From assembly GCF_001696615.3 (NCBI RefSeq), contig NZ_CP032279.1, forward strand, positions 2,604,001 to 2,668,000: a DNA stretch of 64,000 nt. Direction: 5' to 3'. Below the pieces are notes generated by a model. It was not told the origin of the DNA, ran no database searches, and saw only the letters and a list, made by a program, of their open reading frames with translations. This DNA comes from Acinetobacter sp. WCHAc010034 (lineage in GTDB: Bacteria > Pseudomonadota > Gammaproteobacteria > Pseudomonadales > Moraxellaceae). Position numbers and translations under genes: made by a program. Below are positions 9,322 to 17,485 of this stretch, piece after piece; position 1 is the stretch's first letter, and each line of letters opens with the position of its first letter.

Positions 9322-10172
9322 GCTTTATTTCCTTTGATTGCTTTCTTGCCGGCCATTTTAACCTTTTTTAAAGGCTGGCACTCAGGGCAGAAAACGCTGG
9401 CGCGCTGCCCCAGCTTTAAATTTTCCAAAGTGGTTTCACAGTTGATGCACATTTCGCCGGCGCGGCCATAAGCCAACAGCGTTTGCTGGAAATAGCCGTT
9501 TTCGCCCATGGCATTGCTGTAATCGCGCAGGGTGGAGCCGCCAAGCTCAATGGCCTGCTTTAAAATGCGCTTGATTTCAGCGGTCATTTTCTGCACCTGC
9601 TCAAATGTCAGCGCAGAAGCGGGCTGCGCCGGGTGAATGCCCAAATTGAACAGGCTTTCAGTGGCGTAAATATTGCCGACGCCAACCACAATATGGTTAT
9701 CCATCATCGCCACTTTAATTGCGGTATTTTTGCTTTTGAATCTATTGAACAGGTATTCGGCGTTAAATTCATCGCTGAGCGGTTCAGGCCCTAAAGGGTC
9801 AAGCAGCTTGGCTTGGGCAGCCTCATCCAGCCAGAGGATGCAGCCGAAACGGCGCGGGTCATGGTAGCGCAGCTGCATCTCTTCAAACTGAATGATCAGA
9901 TGGTCATGCTTGCGCAGCTCCTCGTGGCCGCTGCAAAGCCTGAAGCTGCCGGACATGCCTAAATGCCAGAGCATGCTGTCCTGCTCAAACTGCGCCACAA
10001 TATATTTGGAGCGGCGCGTCAGCTCAATCAGCTTTTGCCCGGCCAGCCTGTTTAAGTCTTCCGGAATTGGCCAGCGCAGGCTGTGCTGGCGGACCTCAAC
10101 CTGCTGCACGGTTTGGCCCAGCAGGGGCAGTAAACTGGTTTTGGTGGTTTCAACTTCGGGTAATTCAGGCAT
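9318..10172 (-). CDS. mutM: Formamidopyrimidine-DNA glycosylase MutM (Fpg)
   Basis: A 284-residue base-excision repair enzyme. The catalytic N-terminus MPELPEVET gives the Pro that attacks the 8-oxoguanine C1'. The helix-two-turn-helix region contains GVGNIYATE, and the C-terminal zinc finger has two CxxC pairs (CINC, CPEC). It removes 8-oxoguanine and Fapy lesions. About 14 basic residues extend past the zinc finger compared with E. coli (269 aa). It is followed by the parvulin gene with a 4-bp overlap, and its ATG overlaps the proposed start of a divergent small ORF. Confidence 0.97.
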   Translation of the reverse strand: MPELPEVETTKTSLLPLLGQTVQQVEVRQHSLRWPIPEDLNRLAGQKLIELTRRSKYIVAQFEQDSMLWHLGMSGSFRLCSGHEELRKHDHLIIQFEEMQLRYHDPRRFGCILWLDEAAQAKLLDPLGPEPLSDEFNAEYLFNRFKSKNTAIKVAMMDNHIVVGVGNIYATESLFNLGIHPAQPASALTFEQVQKMTAEIKRILKQAIELGGSTLRDYSNAMGENGYFQQTLLAYGRAGEMCINCETTLENLKLGQRASVFCPECQPLKKVKMAGKKAIKGNKA

Positions 10173-10458
10173 GCTGCATCAGGTGATATGGGAGGATGCG
10201 GATAATATTGGGCTGAATGATGCGGATTGCAAGCTTAAAATCGCGCGGATGCTGCGCCGAATGCGTCATGAAAATCAGCTGCAGGCGCCGTCCGGCGGAC
10301 TGCCGTATATTATTGAATCAGGCCCGGCAAACAATATTGATGATGGCTTGCGAATTGGTTTAAGCTTTACTTTAATGCAGTTTTTAAATGAAGAGCAGGT
10401 GCGCCAATGCAAAGTAAAGCATCCAATTTCCCCATGCAAATGGCTTTACTCGGGCTGA
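10171..10458 (+). CDS. Small hypothetical protein, divergent from mutM
   Basis: A 95-codon ORF whose ATG shares bases with the mutM start codon on the other strand. The first ~75 residues look protein-like (IWEDADNIGLNDADCKLKIA, SGLPYIIE-type acidic/hydrophobic pattern). The last ~17 codons overlap the start of the downstream TonB receptor in another frame. No ribosome site can be separated from mutM coding sequence. No family is recognised, and the ORF could be non-coding sequence between mutM and the receptor. Confidence 0.35.
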   Translation: MLHQVIWEDADNIGLNDADCKLKIARMLRRMRHENQLQAPSGGLPYIIESGPANNIDDGLRIGLSFTLMQFLNEEQVRQCKVKHPISPCKWLYSG

Positions 10459-12596
10459 CAGCAAGCATTTGCCAATGCCTTTATGCAGAAGCGGGTTCTG
10501 CGGAGCCTGCTGTGCTTCCGGTGATAAAAATAGAAGCAGCCCGCACAGACAGCGCATGGCTGAACACCCCGGCGTCGGTATTCCGCACAGCGCAGCCGGA
10601 AAACCGCAATGATCTGGGGGTGAATTTAACCGAAACCCTGAAAGGCGTGCCGGGCCTGCAGCTGAATAACCGCGAAAACTATGCGCAGGACCTGCAGCTG
10701 TCAATGCGCGGCTTTGGCGCGCGCTCTACTTTCGGCGTCCGCGGCATCCGCCTGTATGTTGACGGCATTCCCGCCACCATGCCAGACGGGCAGGGCCAAA
10801 CCTCAAATATTGACTTAAGCAGCCTGAGCCATATTGAAGTTCTGGGCGGGCCATTTTCATCGCTTTACGGCAACTCGTCCGGCGGCGCGGTTTTAACCTC
10901 AACCAAAGAAGGCGCGGGCAAGGACTCCATTGAGCTGGGCTATGCCGGCGGCAGCCATCATAAAAGCCGTGCCGATGTTATTCTGCAAGGCGGCGCGGAT
11001 AAAGCCGGCGAGCCAAGCTATGTGGTCAGTTCATCCTATTTTGAAACCGACGGCTACCGCGATCACAGCGCGGCGAGAAAAGTGCTGAGCAATGCCAAGC
11101 TGACGTGGGATTTGGATGACGGTTCGAAAGTGAACTGGATTGTGAACCATGTGGATATCAATGCCGATGATCCGCAGGGCCTGACCCGCGCGCAGTGGCA
11201 GGCTAATCCCAAACAGGTGAATGACGCCAAAAATATTTACGATGTGCGCAAGGAAATTAATCAAACGCAAACAGGGCTGACCTGGACAAAACCTTTAAAT
11301 GATCAGCATGAACTGTATGCCATGGCTTATGCCGGGCAGCGTGAAGTCACGCAGTATCAGTCTATTCCTAAAGGCGAATATTCGATTGACCTTGGTGTTG
11401 ATAAAGATGGAAAGCCTATCCCGTCTACAGGCCAAAGAAACCCGCGCCATGCCGGCGGTGTCATCGATTTCAGCCGCGATTATTATGGGACAGACCTGCG
11501 CTGGACCGGCAGGGAGCTGCTGCCCAATACGCGCTTGATTGCCGGCTTGGCTTTTGATTTTATGAATGAAGAGCGCAAAGGCTATGAAAACTTTGATGCT
11601 GCCGGCTACGGAGTCAAAGGCGCGCTGCGCCGTGATGAAAGCAACCGCTTATGGAATTTAGACCCGTACCTGCAGGCTTCCTGGACTTTCCTGCCGGCCT
11701 GGACTGTGGATGCCGGCCTGCGCTATAGCAATGTGCATTATCAATCCAAGGATCATTATCAGCAAAAAGCGCTTTACCCGGCCGATAAAGACAATGGCGA
11801 TGACAGCGGCAAAACTGACTATGACAAACTGCTGCCTTCAGCAGCGCTGAGCTGGGCAATTTCGCCGCATTTGAACAGCTATGTCAGCTATGCCAAAGGC
11901 TTTGAAACCCCGACCTTTACCGAAATGGCCTATTCAGCCAATGACGGCATGAATTTCAGCTTACAGCCTGCCAGCAGCGACAATTATGAGTTGGGGCTGA
12001 AAGCGCAAAATGCCTGGGGCAATTTCACGGCAGCGCTATTCCAAAGCAAAACACAGAATGATATTGTTTCTGCAGGAAATATTGATGGCCGCTCTACATT
12101 CAGAAATGCGGACAAAACGCTGCGCCAAGGCCTGGAGCTGTCATGGAATAAAACGCTGTGGCGTGAGTTGACGGCGCAGGCCAGCTACAGCTATTTGGAT
12201 GCTGTTTTTGATGCAGAAATTCCAAACAGTGACCCGAAAAAAGCCGTAGCGAAAGGCAACAGGATTCCCGGCATTGCCGAAAATCAGGCCTTCGCCGCTT
12301 TAGGCTGGCAGCCGGAAACAGGCTTTAATGCCGGCATGGATGTGCGCTACATGGATAAAATTTATGTCGATGACGCAAACAGCGACGCAGCGCCCAGCTA
12401 TACCGTGGTATCGGCCAATGCAGGCTATGTCTGGAAGCAGCAGGACTGGAAAGTGCGGACCTATGTGCGCGCCGACAATTTATTTGATGAAAATTATGCC
12501 GGCTCAGTGATTGTCAATGACGGCAACGGGCGCTTCTTTGAACCTGCGGATGGGGTAAACTGGAGCGCTGGATTCAGTATCAGCAAAGCTTTTTAA
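10407..12596 (+). CDS. TonB-dependent outer-membrane receptor (YncD-like)
   Basis: A 729-residue protein with a signal peptide to about residue 30. The plug domain (NLTETLKGVPGLQLNNR, GFGARSTFGVRGIRLYVDG, SSLYGNSSGGAV) spans about residues 60-190 and is followed by a 22-strand barrel ending in a C-terminal Phe. The plug wording GFGARSTFGVRGIRLYVDG is close to E. coli YncD and related receptors. Import of an iron chelate or other large ligand is inferred; the ligand is unknown. An AGGTG precedes the ATG. The OYE gene begins 13 bp after its stop and is probably co-transcribed. Confidence 0.9.
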   Translation: MQSKASNFPMQMALLGLTASICQCLYAEAGSAEPAVLPVIKIEAARTDSAWLNTPASVFRTAQPENRNDLGVNLTETLKGVPGLQLNNRENYAQDLQLSMRGFGARSTFGVRGIRLYVDGIPATMPDGQGQTSNIDLSSLSHIEVLGGPFSSLYGNSSGGAVLTSTKEGAGKDSIELGYAGGSHHKSRADVILQGGADKAGEPSYVVSSSYFETDGYRDHSAARKVLSNAKLTWDLDDGSKVNWIVNHVDINADDPQGLTRAQWQANPKQVNDAKNIYDVRKEINQTQTGLTWTKPLNDQHELYAMAYAGQREVTQYQSIPKGEYSIDLGVDKDGKPIPSTGQRNPRHAGGVIDFSRDYYGTDLRWTGRELLPNTRLIAGLAFDFMNEERKGYENFDAAGYGVKGALRRDESNRLWNLDPYLQASWTFLPAWTVDAGLRYSNVHYQSKDHYQQKALYPADKDNGDDSGKTDYDKLLPSAALSWAISPHLNSYVSYAKGFETPTFTEMAYSANDGMNFSLQPASSDNYELGLKAQNAWGNFTAALFQSKTQNDIVSAGNIDGRSTFRNADKTLRQGLELSWNKTLWRELTAQASYSYLDAVFDAEIPNSDPKKAVAKGNRIPGIAENQAFAALGWQPETGFNAGMDVRYMDKIYVDDANSDAAPSYTVVSANAGYVWKQQDWKVRTYVRADNLFDENYAGSVIVNDGNGRFFEPADGVNWSAGFSISKAF

Positions 12597-12609
12597 TAGG
12601 GGAAGCCGG

Positions 12610-13719
12610 GTGTCTTTACTATTCAAGCCAATTCAGTTTGGCGCGCTTCAGCTCAGCAACAGAATTGTGATTGCGCCGATGTGCCAGTATTCGGCCAATG
12701 CGCAGGGCGAACTCAGCTACTGGCATGAACAGCAGTGGGCCAGCTATGCGCTGTCAGGCGCGGGAATGTGCATTGTTGAAGCTACGGCAGTGCAGCCCGA
12801 AGGGCGCATCAGCCATGCCGATTTGGGCCTGTGGGACGACATGCAGCGCGCCCAGCTGAAAGCGCTGCTGGTCAAGCTGAAAACCATTTCTCCAATGCCG
12901 TTCGGCATTCAGCTGGCGCATGCGGGGCGCAAAGCCTCAACCCGCAAGCCTTGGGAGGGCGGCGGCCAGCTGGCGCCGGAACATGCGCAAGGCTGGCAAA
13001 CGGTTTCCGCCAGCCCCACGCCATTTCACCCGCAGGATCATGCGCCGCATGCGCTGACCGCGGCTGAAATTGAAACGCTGATTGCCGACTTTGCAGAATC
13101 CGCCAAGCGGGCTGCAGATGCAGGATTCCAGCTGATTGAGCTGCATGCAGCGCACGGCTACCTGCTGCATCAGTTTCTGTCGCCGCTGTGCAATCAGCGC
13201 AGGGACGAATACGGCGGCGCTTTTGAAAACCGCATCCGCCTGACACTGGAAGTTTTTCAGGCCATGAAAAATGCCGTGCCTGAAGATTTTCCAATTGGCG
13301 TGCGCATTTCCGCAACAGACTGGATAGACGCTGAGGACAGCTGGGATATCCATTCTTCGGTCGGCTTGTCCAAAGCATTGGAACAGCTGGGCGCAGCCTA
13401 TATCCATGTGTCCAGTGGCGGGCTGCATCCGCAGCAGAAAATTGACTTGCATGCCGGCTATCAAGTGCCGTTTGCCGGAGCGGTGAAGCAGGCGGTGGAT
13501 ATTCCAGTCATTGCGGTGGGCTTAATTACCGAAGCCATGCAGGCGGAAGGCATTTTGCAGTATGAGCAGGCGGATGCCGTCGGCATTGCCCGCGCAATGC
13601 TGTATGATCCGCGCTGGCCGTGGCATGCAGCTGCTGAACTGGGCGAAGCGGTGCAGATCGCGCCGCAGTATCTGCGCTGCCAGCCGCATGGGCAGAAAAG
13701 CTTATTCAGCGCTTTTTAA
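12610..13719 (+). CDS. NADH:flavin oxidoreductase, old yellow enzyme family (YqjM/XenA-like)
   Basis: A 369-residue TIM-barrel FMN enzyme with a GTG start behind AGGGGAAG. The first strands contain MCQYSA with Cys25, the redox-tuning cysteine of the thermophilic-like YqjM/XenA class. HAAHGYLLHQFLSPLCNQR holds the substrate-binding histidine and the phosphate-loop approach, and YGGAFENRIR is the family signature. It reduces activated C=C bonds or nitro compounds with NAD(P)H; the natural substrate is unknown. It lies 13 bp downstream of the TonB receptor, and a strong terminator follows. Confidence 0.92.
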   Translation: MSLLFKPIQFGALQLSNRIVIAPMCQYSANAQGELSYWHEQQWASYALSGAGMCIVEATAVQPEGRISHADLGLWDDMQRAQLKALLVKLKTISPMPFGIQLAHAGRKASTRKPWEGGGQLAPEHAQGWQTVSASPTPFHPQDHAPHALTAAEIETLIADFAESAKRAADAGFQLIELHAAHGYLLHQFLSPLCNQRRDEYGGAFENRIRLTLEVFQAMKNAVPEDFPIGVRISATDWIDAEDSWDIHSSVGLSKALEQLGAAYIHVSSGGLHPQQKIDLHAGYQVPFAGAVKQAVDIPVIAVGLITEAMQAEGILQYEQADAVGIARAMLYDPRWPWHAAAELGEAVQIAPQYLRCQPHGQKSLFSAF

Positions 13720-13730
13720 TCTGCAGCTAT

Positions 13731-13761
13731 AAAAAAAGCCCTGAATCATCAGGGCTTTTTT
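13731..13761. terminator. Terminator between OYE and Sel1 genes
   Basis: AAAGCCCTGA and TCAGGGCTTT form a 10-bp stem with an ATCA loop, with A and T runs on either side, so it serves both convergent genes. Confidence 0.9.
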
Positions 13762-13795
13762 CGCTTGCAACGCAAACTAGCTGCTTTGGCTTCAG

Positions 13796-14602
13796 TTAGC
13801 TCTTTTTGGCTGCCGGCGCCGGATTTTTTGCCTGCTCCGCAATCATTTTATCCACAGTCGCCAGTGACGCTTTGGCCTGCGGCACATTTTCTTTGGCTAA
13901 GGCGGTAAAGATTTTTTTTGCTTCCGGCAGATTCTGCGGAACAATATTGCCGTTGGCGAACATATTGCCCACAGCCATCAGCGCTGGAATATAGCCTTTT
14001 TTCGCTAAATCCTGAATGCTGCTCAGGCCTTGCTGAATCGGCTTTTCATCTTTGTTTTTAAAGCCGGTGCTGATGTCATACAGCGCTTTGGCGTGAACCG
14101 CCTGATAATTGCCTTTTTTAATCAGCGGGTCTAAGCGCGCCAGTCCGGCTTTATCTGATTCAGGCTTGTTTTCAGAGAACAGCAGTACGGCTAAATCGAT
14201 GCTGGCATCATCAAAGCCTTGTGAAGCGGATTTTTCTAAATACTGCTTGGCTTTGGCCGGATCAGGCTTCAGGCCCATTGAGCCGGTAATATAATTTTTG
14301 CCCAGCACATAGCTGGCCACCGGATAGCCCTTCGCTGAGGACTGTTCATACAGCTGAATGGCTTTTTTCTCGTCTTTGGCCGTGCCTTGGCCTGTCTGCG
14401 TCAGGTAGCCGAGGTTATACAGCGCCTGCGCATTGCCCTGTTTTGCTAATTTGTCCAATGCCTGATAAGCGCCGGTCATATTTTTAGCTTTGACCATCGC
14501 CTCAATTTTTGTAAATTCAGGATCAATGGATTTGGTATCCATGCCTGCCAGCGCAAATTGAGAAGATAATGCAATTAAACCCGCGAGTAGAATTTTTTTC
14601 AT
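13796..14602 (-). CDS. Secreted Sel1/TPR-repeat protein
   Basis: A 268-residue protein with a Sec signal (MKKILLAGLIALSSQFALA). Several degenerate Sel1-like repeats follow, such as GNAQALYNLGYLTQTGQGTAKDEKKA at about residues 56-81 (landmark only), then GYPVASYVLGKNYITGS and GYIPALMAVGNMFANGN. A basic Ala/Lys tail ends the protein. Periplasmic Sel1 proteins act as scaffolds for protein-protein contacts; the partner is unknown. It is monocistronic and converges with the OYE gene. Confidence 0.85.
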   Translation of the reverse strand: MKKILLAGLIALSSQFALAGMDTKSIDPEFTKIEAMVKAKNMTGAYQALDKLAKQGNAQALYNLGYLTQTGQGTAKDEKKAIQLYEQSSAKGYPVASYVLGKNYITGSMGLKPDPAKAKQYLEKSASQGFDDASIDLAVLLFSENKPESDKAGLARLDPLIKKGNYQAVHAKALYDISTGFKNKDEKPIQQGLSSIQDLAKKGYIPALMAVGNMFANGNIVPQNLPEAKKIFTALAKENVPQAKASLATVDKMIAEQAKNPAPAAKKS

Positions 14603-14929
14603 TTATAAACCTTTTTTAAAACAGTAACATAAATCCATTTATGTGTATTTGTGCATATGTTGGGAAACCTTAATTCACATCATAGTTAGAATTGTGTGAA
14701 AGTAAATATGCCTTTTGTGAAATCTTCCAAACAGTTTGCGGCGCTCTGAGAGCCGCTGTTCTGCTTGCGGCTGCATTGGCGCGCAAAAAAGGGCTGTGCC
14801 GCGACCGGCCAAGCGCTGACAGTCTGTTTCTGCAGTTTATCTGCCTATAATGAGGCGATTCTGAATTTTCCTGCAGATGAAACTTGCTTTTAGTAAAGTT
14901 TTTGATTAAATCACAGCTGAAATTAATCA
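14603..14929. other. 327-bp gap without a recognised gene
   Basis: The gap lies between the divergent Sel1-repeat and 85-aa genes. It is AT-rich near both genes with a GC-rich centre (about 14735-14830) that can fold into small hairpins, for example around the GGCGCTC/GAGCCG segment. No promoter or RNA gene could be defined by eye. Confidence 0.5.
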
Positions 14930-15187
14930 ATGAGTATAGGCATGTTTGTTAAAGGCATTAAGCGCAATTATGACAAAGTGAATCAGGATGCATCTATTCC
15001 GGATGAAGCGAAAATTGACGCGCTGCTGATGAAGCTGGGCGCCGAATTTTTGGTGAGCAAGGAAGACCGTGTCTATGTTTTTGCAAAGGACGGCGTGACG
15101 GCAAAATTTGACGCCAAGCACGCGCGCGCCTTCCATTTTAAGCAGTACATCGTCAAAGACATGAACAAGCTGTTTCATAATTTTTAG
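14930..15187 (+). CDS. Conserved hypothetical small protein
   Basis: An 85-residue basic soluble protein with no signal peptide or membrane segment. It alternates charged helices with a beta pair (EFLVSKEDRVYVFAKDG). No family is recognised. It converges with the phosphatase-like gene, whose stop lies 23 bp away. Codon use fits the neighbouring genes, which supports it being real. Confidence 0.6.
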   Translation: MSIGMFVKGIKRNYDKVNQDASIPDEAKIDALLMKLGAEFLVSKEDRVYVFAKDGVTAKFDAKHARAFHFKQYIVKDMNKLFHNF

Positions 15188-15210
15188 GATCTGCCGGCCG
15201 CGGTTTTAAT

Positions 15211-15534
15211 TTATTCAGGCAGGTAGGGCGTCATAGAGAGCTGAAGCATTTCAACCAGTTCTGCATCCATGTACTGATAGTCATCTGGAATATCTAAGAT
15301 GATGATTTTCTTATGCTTCAGTTCTTTTGCAAACTTTTCCTGAATGGCCTGCTTATGTTTATGCTCCATCACGGCAATTAAATCCGCCCAAGCGATATCT
15401 TTCACGGAAACTGTGTGTTTGGCGTGCTTGCTTGTGCCTGCGGAACGGGTGCGCAGGCCGCAGCCGGCTGCAAAGATTCTCTCCGCAGTCGGGCTGCGCC
15501 ACTGGTTGCGGCTGCAGATGAAAAGGGTATTCAA
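15211..15534 (-). CDS. Low-molecular-weight protein tyrosine phosphatase-like protein
   Basis: About 107 residues if read from the TTG at 15534, which gives MNTLFICSRNQWRSPTAE and agrees with family starts. A TTG at 15555 would add seven residues. The catalytic loop is C-X5-R-S (Cys7, Arg13, Ser14), and an LDIPDDY segment supplies candidate general-acid aspartates. It belongs to the short LMW-PTP-like group of about 110 residues rather than the 145-160 residue Wzb/Ptp type, and no capsule kinase is nearby. Substrate unknown. Confidence 0.75.
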   Translation of the reverse strand: MNTLFICSRNQWRSPTAERIFAAGCGLRTRSAGTSKHAKHTVSVKDIAWADLIAVMEHKHKQAIQEKFAKELKHKKIIILDIPDDYQYMDAELVEMLQLSMTPYLPE

Positions 15535-16499
15535 TTCACAGTAATCCAAAATCAAATTGCGCTTATTTTAGCCTTTGCGCTGAAGAAATGCGCGGATACT
15601 CAGTGCCAAGCTGTCTGGAGCGGGATATTTTCAATGACCTGCTCCAAAGGAGTTTCCAGTCTTTTTCAGCTTTCCAAAGGGTTGAAGTGTGCCTGCAGTC
15701 CCGGCCGCGGTGCAGGTAATTGACTTTACGCCGCCAAGCGCGGTTACGGTTTGAATTATTTTCAAAATCCTGCGGTATTGTTTGCATTTTTTAAACTCAT
15801 GAGCTGATCGGGTTCAGCAGCCGCGATAACACATGATTTTGATATTTTATAAGCATTTAGTCAGGCAGGCAAGCGTAGGCTGTGGCAGAGTATTATTGCA
15901 GCAATGCTGATTATTGCTAAATTCTAAAGTCTGTATTAAGAATAATTACCTATAAAATATGATTGCACTAGATTTTAGTCACGTTAACTATTTCGGCAAT
16001 TAACGATAGCGCTTACTGCCTCATTTTTCCTTTAAAAATTTAGATGCCTTTGCGCAGGCAAGTCCCGACTTTGGAAAGACCCAAAGTCGGCAAAAGTCTT
16101 TTGTTGCCCATACACGGCGTCCTTGCCGTGATGGGCAACGTGCGGCATCCATGCCGCACTCGCGTATCCAAGGTTTATTTTAATCAAAAGCTTAGGAAGC
16201 TGAGGAGATTTTCACGGAGTCATTTAAGAAAACTTAGCCATCATATAGCTGAGTTTTGAAAGCTGTATCACACATCATCTCCCATAAAATATGCTTTCAT
16301 TCGGTTTTGTATGTGATAGCTATTTAGGTAATTGGTTATAGTCGAGGCATTTTGCAGTAAGCGCTTTAATAATCATGGTGTTTCATGCGTTTTTTATAAG
16401 AAGGTTTTTGAATTCCGGCTCAATCATATAATTTTTCAGTCATTAAAAAGCCCCCAAATCTGGAGGCTAATGTATCACAGCTGCATAAATTTTAAAGTC
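15535..16499. other. 0.95-kb gene-free region
   Basis: No ORF here has codon use or motifs that look real. The left part (15560-15830) is mixed in composition, the middle (15840-16040) AT-rich, and 16065-16159 holds three consecutive hairpins described separately. It may be the remnant of lost genes or an RNA-coding stretch. YgfZ ends at its right border with no clear terminator. Confidence 0.6.
16065..16159. repeat. Triple-hairpin element
   Basis: Three hairpins lie head to tail. The first is CCGACTTTGG / CCAAAGTCGG (16065-16090, perfect 10-bp stem). The second is GTTGCCCAT...CACGGC / GCCGTG-ATGGGCAAC (16103-16139, about 15 paired bases with a 1-nt bulge). The third is GTGCGGCAT / ATGCCGCAC (16140-16159, 9-bp stem, 2-nt loop). 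Such compact, perfect, GC-rich structures in AT-rich surroundings suggest a REP/MITE-like dispersed element or a structured RNA. No second copy is present in this window. Confidence 0.6.
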
Positions 16500-17222
16500 T
16501 TACTGCGGACGAGCTACATCGCCGCTCAAGCTTTCAGGCAAGTCTAAAACCGCCACATCCAGTTCAGCTAAAGCTTCAGGACGGGCAATCACCAAGGCGA
16601 TATAGCCATTTTCAATGGCCGCGCTGTTAACTACTTGCACCCCCTTATGCAGCTGTTCGCCTTGCGCCGGAACAGCGCCTGCGCCTTGAACCGCATGCAG
16701 CCACGCTTTCGGTTTGGCTTTAAACCACAGGCGCGCAATCACTTCCTGCCCCAAGTAGCAGCCCTTGTCATAATGCACGCCTTCACGCTGATGCAGGCGC
16801 AGCTCTTGCGGCTGGAACATGCCTTCAGTTTTTTGGCTGATGAATGCTTGACCGTTTTGAATGGCAGACACTTCCCAAGCTGTAATATCAGTGGTTTTTG
16901 CTGAAAAAGCAGTCGTATCTTCAATCAGTGTCGGGAAAACTGAACCCGTGGGTTCAAGCTTCATTTTAGAGAACGCGCCGTACTTTTTAATGTGCTTGGA
17001 AAACTCGTCGGCCTGATCCGCCGTGGTGACAATCACAAAGCTTTCCGGATTCACTTTTTTCAGCCACAGGCCAAACTGGATGCGGCCTTTCAGGCTGCAG
17101 ATGCCGGTATAGCGCGTCACATTTTCCGCTAAAGCTTCGGCATTTAAGGTCACTTGGCCCTGCAGGAATTTTTGCGCATCCGGGCCGTTCAGGGTGAATG
17201 AGGAGAAAGCTAGATTGCTCAT
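16500..17222 (-). CDS. ygfZ: Folate-binding Fe-S/tRNA-modification protein YgfZ
   Basis: A 240-residue GcvT-like protein. The diagnostic motif K-G-C-Y-x-G-Q-E is present at residues 153-160 with Cys155. YgfZ proteins bind tetrahydrofolate and help MiaB-type and other Fe-S enzymes mature. The protein is shorter than E. coli YgfZ (326 aa), as is common in Moraxellaceae. It is divergent from acnD, itself an Fe-S enzyme, across 259 bp. Confidence 0.9.
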   Translation of the reverse strand: MSNLAFSSFTLNGPDAQKFLQGQVTLNAEALAENVTRYTGICSLKGRIQFGLWLKKVNPESFVIVTTADQADEFSKHIKKYGAFSKMKLEPTGSVFPTLIEDTTAFSAKTTDITAWEVSAIQNGQAFISQKTEGMFQPQELRLHQREGVHYDKGCYLGQEVIARLWFKAKPKAWLHAVQGAGAVPAQGEQLHKGVQVVNSAAIENGYIALVIARPEALAELDVAVLDLPESLSGDVARPQ

Positions 17223-17365
17223 GTATTGTTCGCCTGTTTTAAATCTAATACTAAAGAATTAGGCTTATTTTCCGCTATTTTTGAAAAAAAATCACATTTA
17301 GAGCAAATAACCCAAAAGTAATGTAACTAGATATTTCTAAAACCCCTGTTTTTATATTTAAGCTT

Positions 17366-17485
17366 ATGAAATTTAAAGGATTTGGGAAATGGCTTTTCGG
17401 CAGTGTACTATGCCAGCAACCACAGTGTGAATGTCGACAAAAACACGCAGTAAAAAAAACGATTCATAAGGCAGCTAAGCAATGA
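17366..17485 (+). CDS. Candidate 39-aa ORF overlapping the acnD start
   Basis: An ATG at 17366 opens 39 codons ending in TGA at 17483-17485, so stop and acnD start share ATGA. The peptide begins MKFKGFGKWLFGSVL and has three cysteines in CQQPQCEC, then a basic tail. The 4-bp overlap is typical of translational coupling. The ribosome site for the small ORF is weak (TTTAAGCTT), so this may be chance. Confidence 0.4.
   Translation: MKFKGFGKWLFGSVLCQQPQCECRQKHAVKKTIHKAAKQ

Noticed and set aside
15563..15787. 74-codon minus-strand ORF left of the 0.95-kb gap
   Set aside because: No ribosome site, no recognisable motif, mixed composition. Possibly a gene remnant but not supportable.
16044..16259. 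71-codon ORF across the triple hairpin
   Set aside because: Composition follows the stem arms; no ribosome site or homology pattern.
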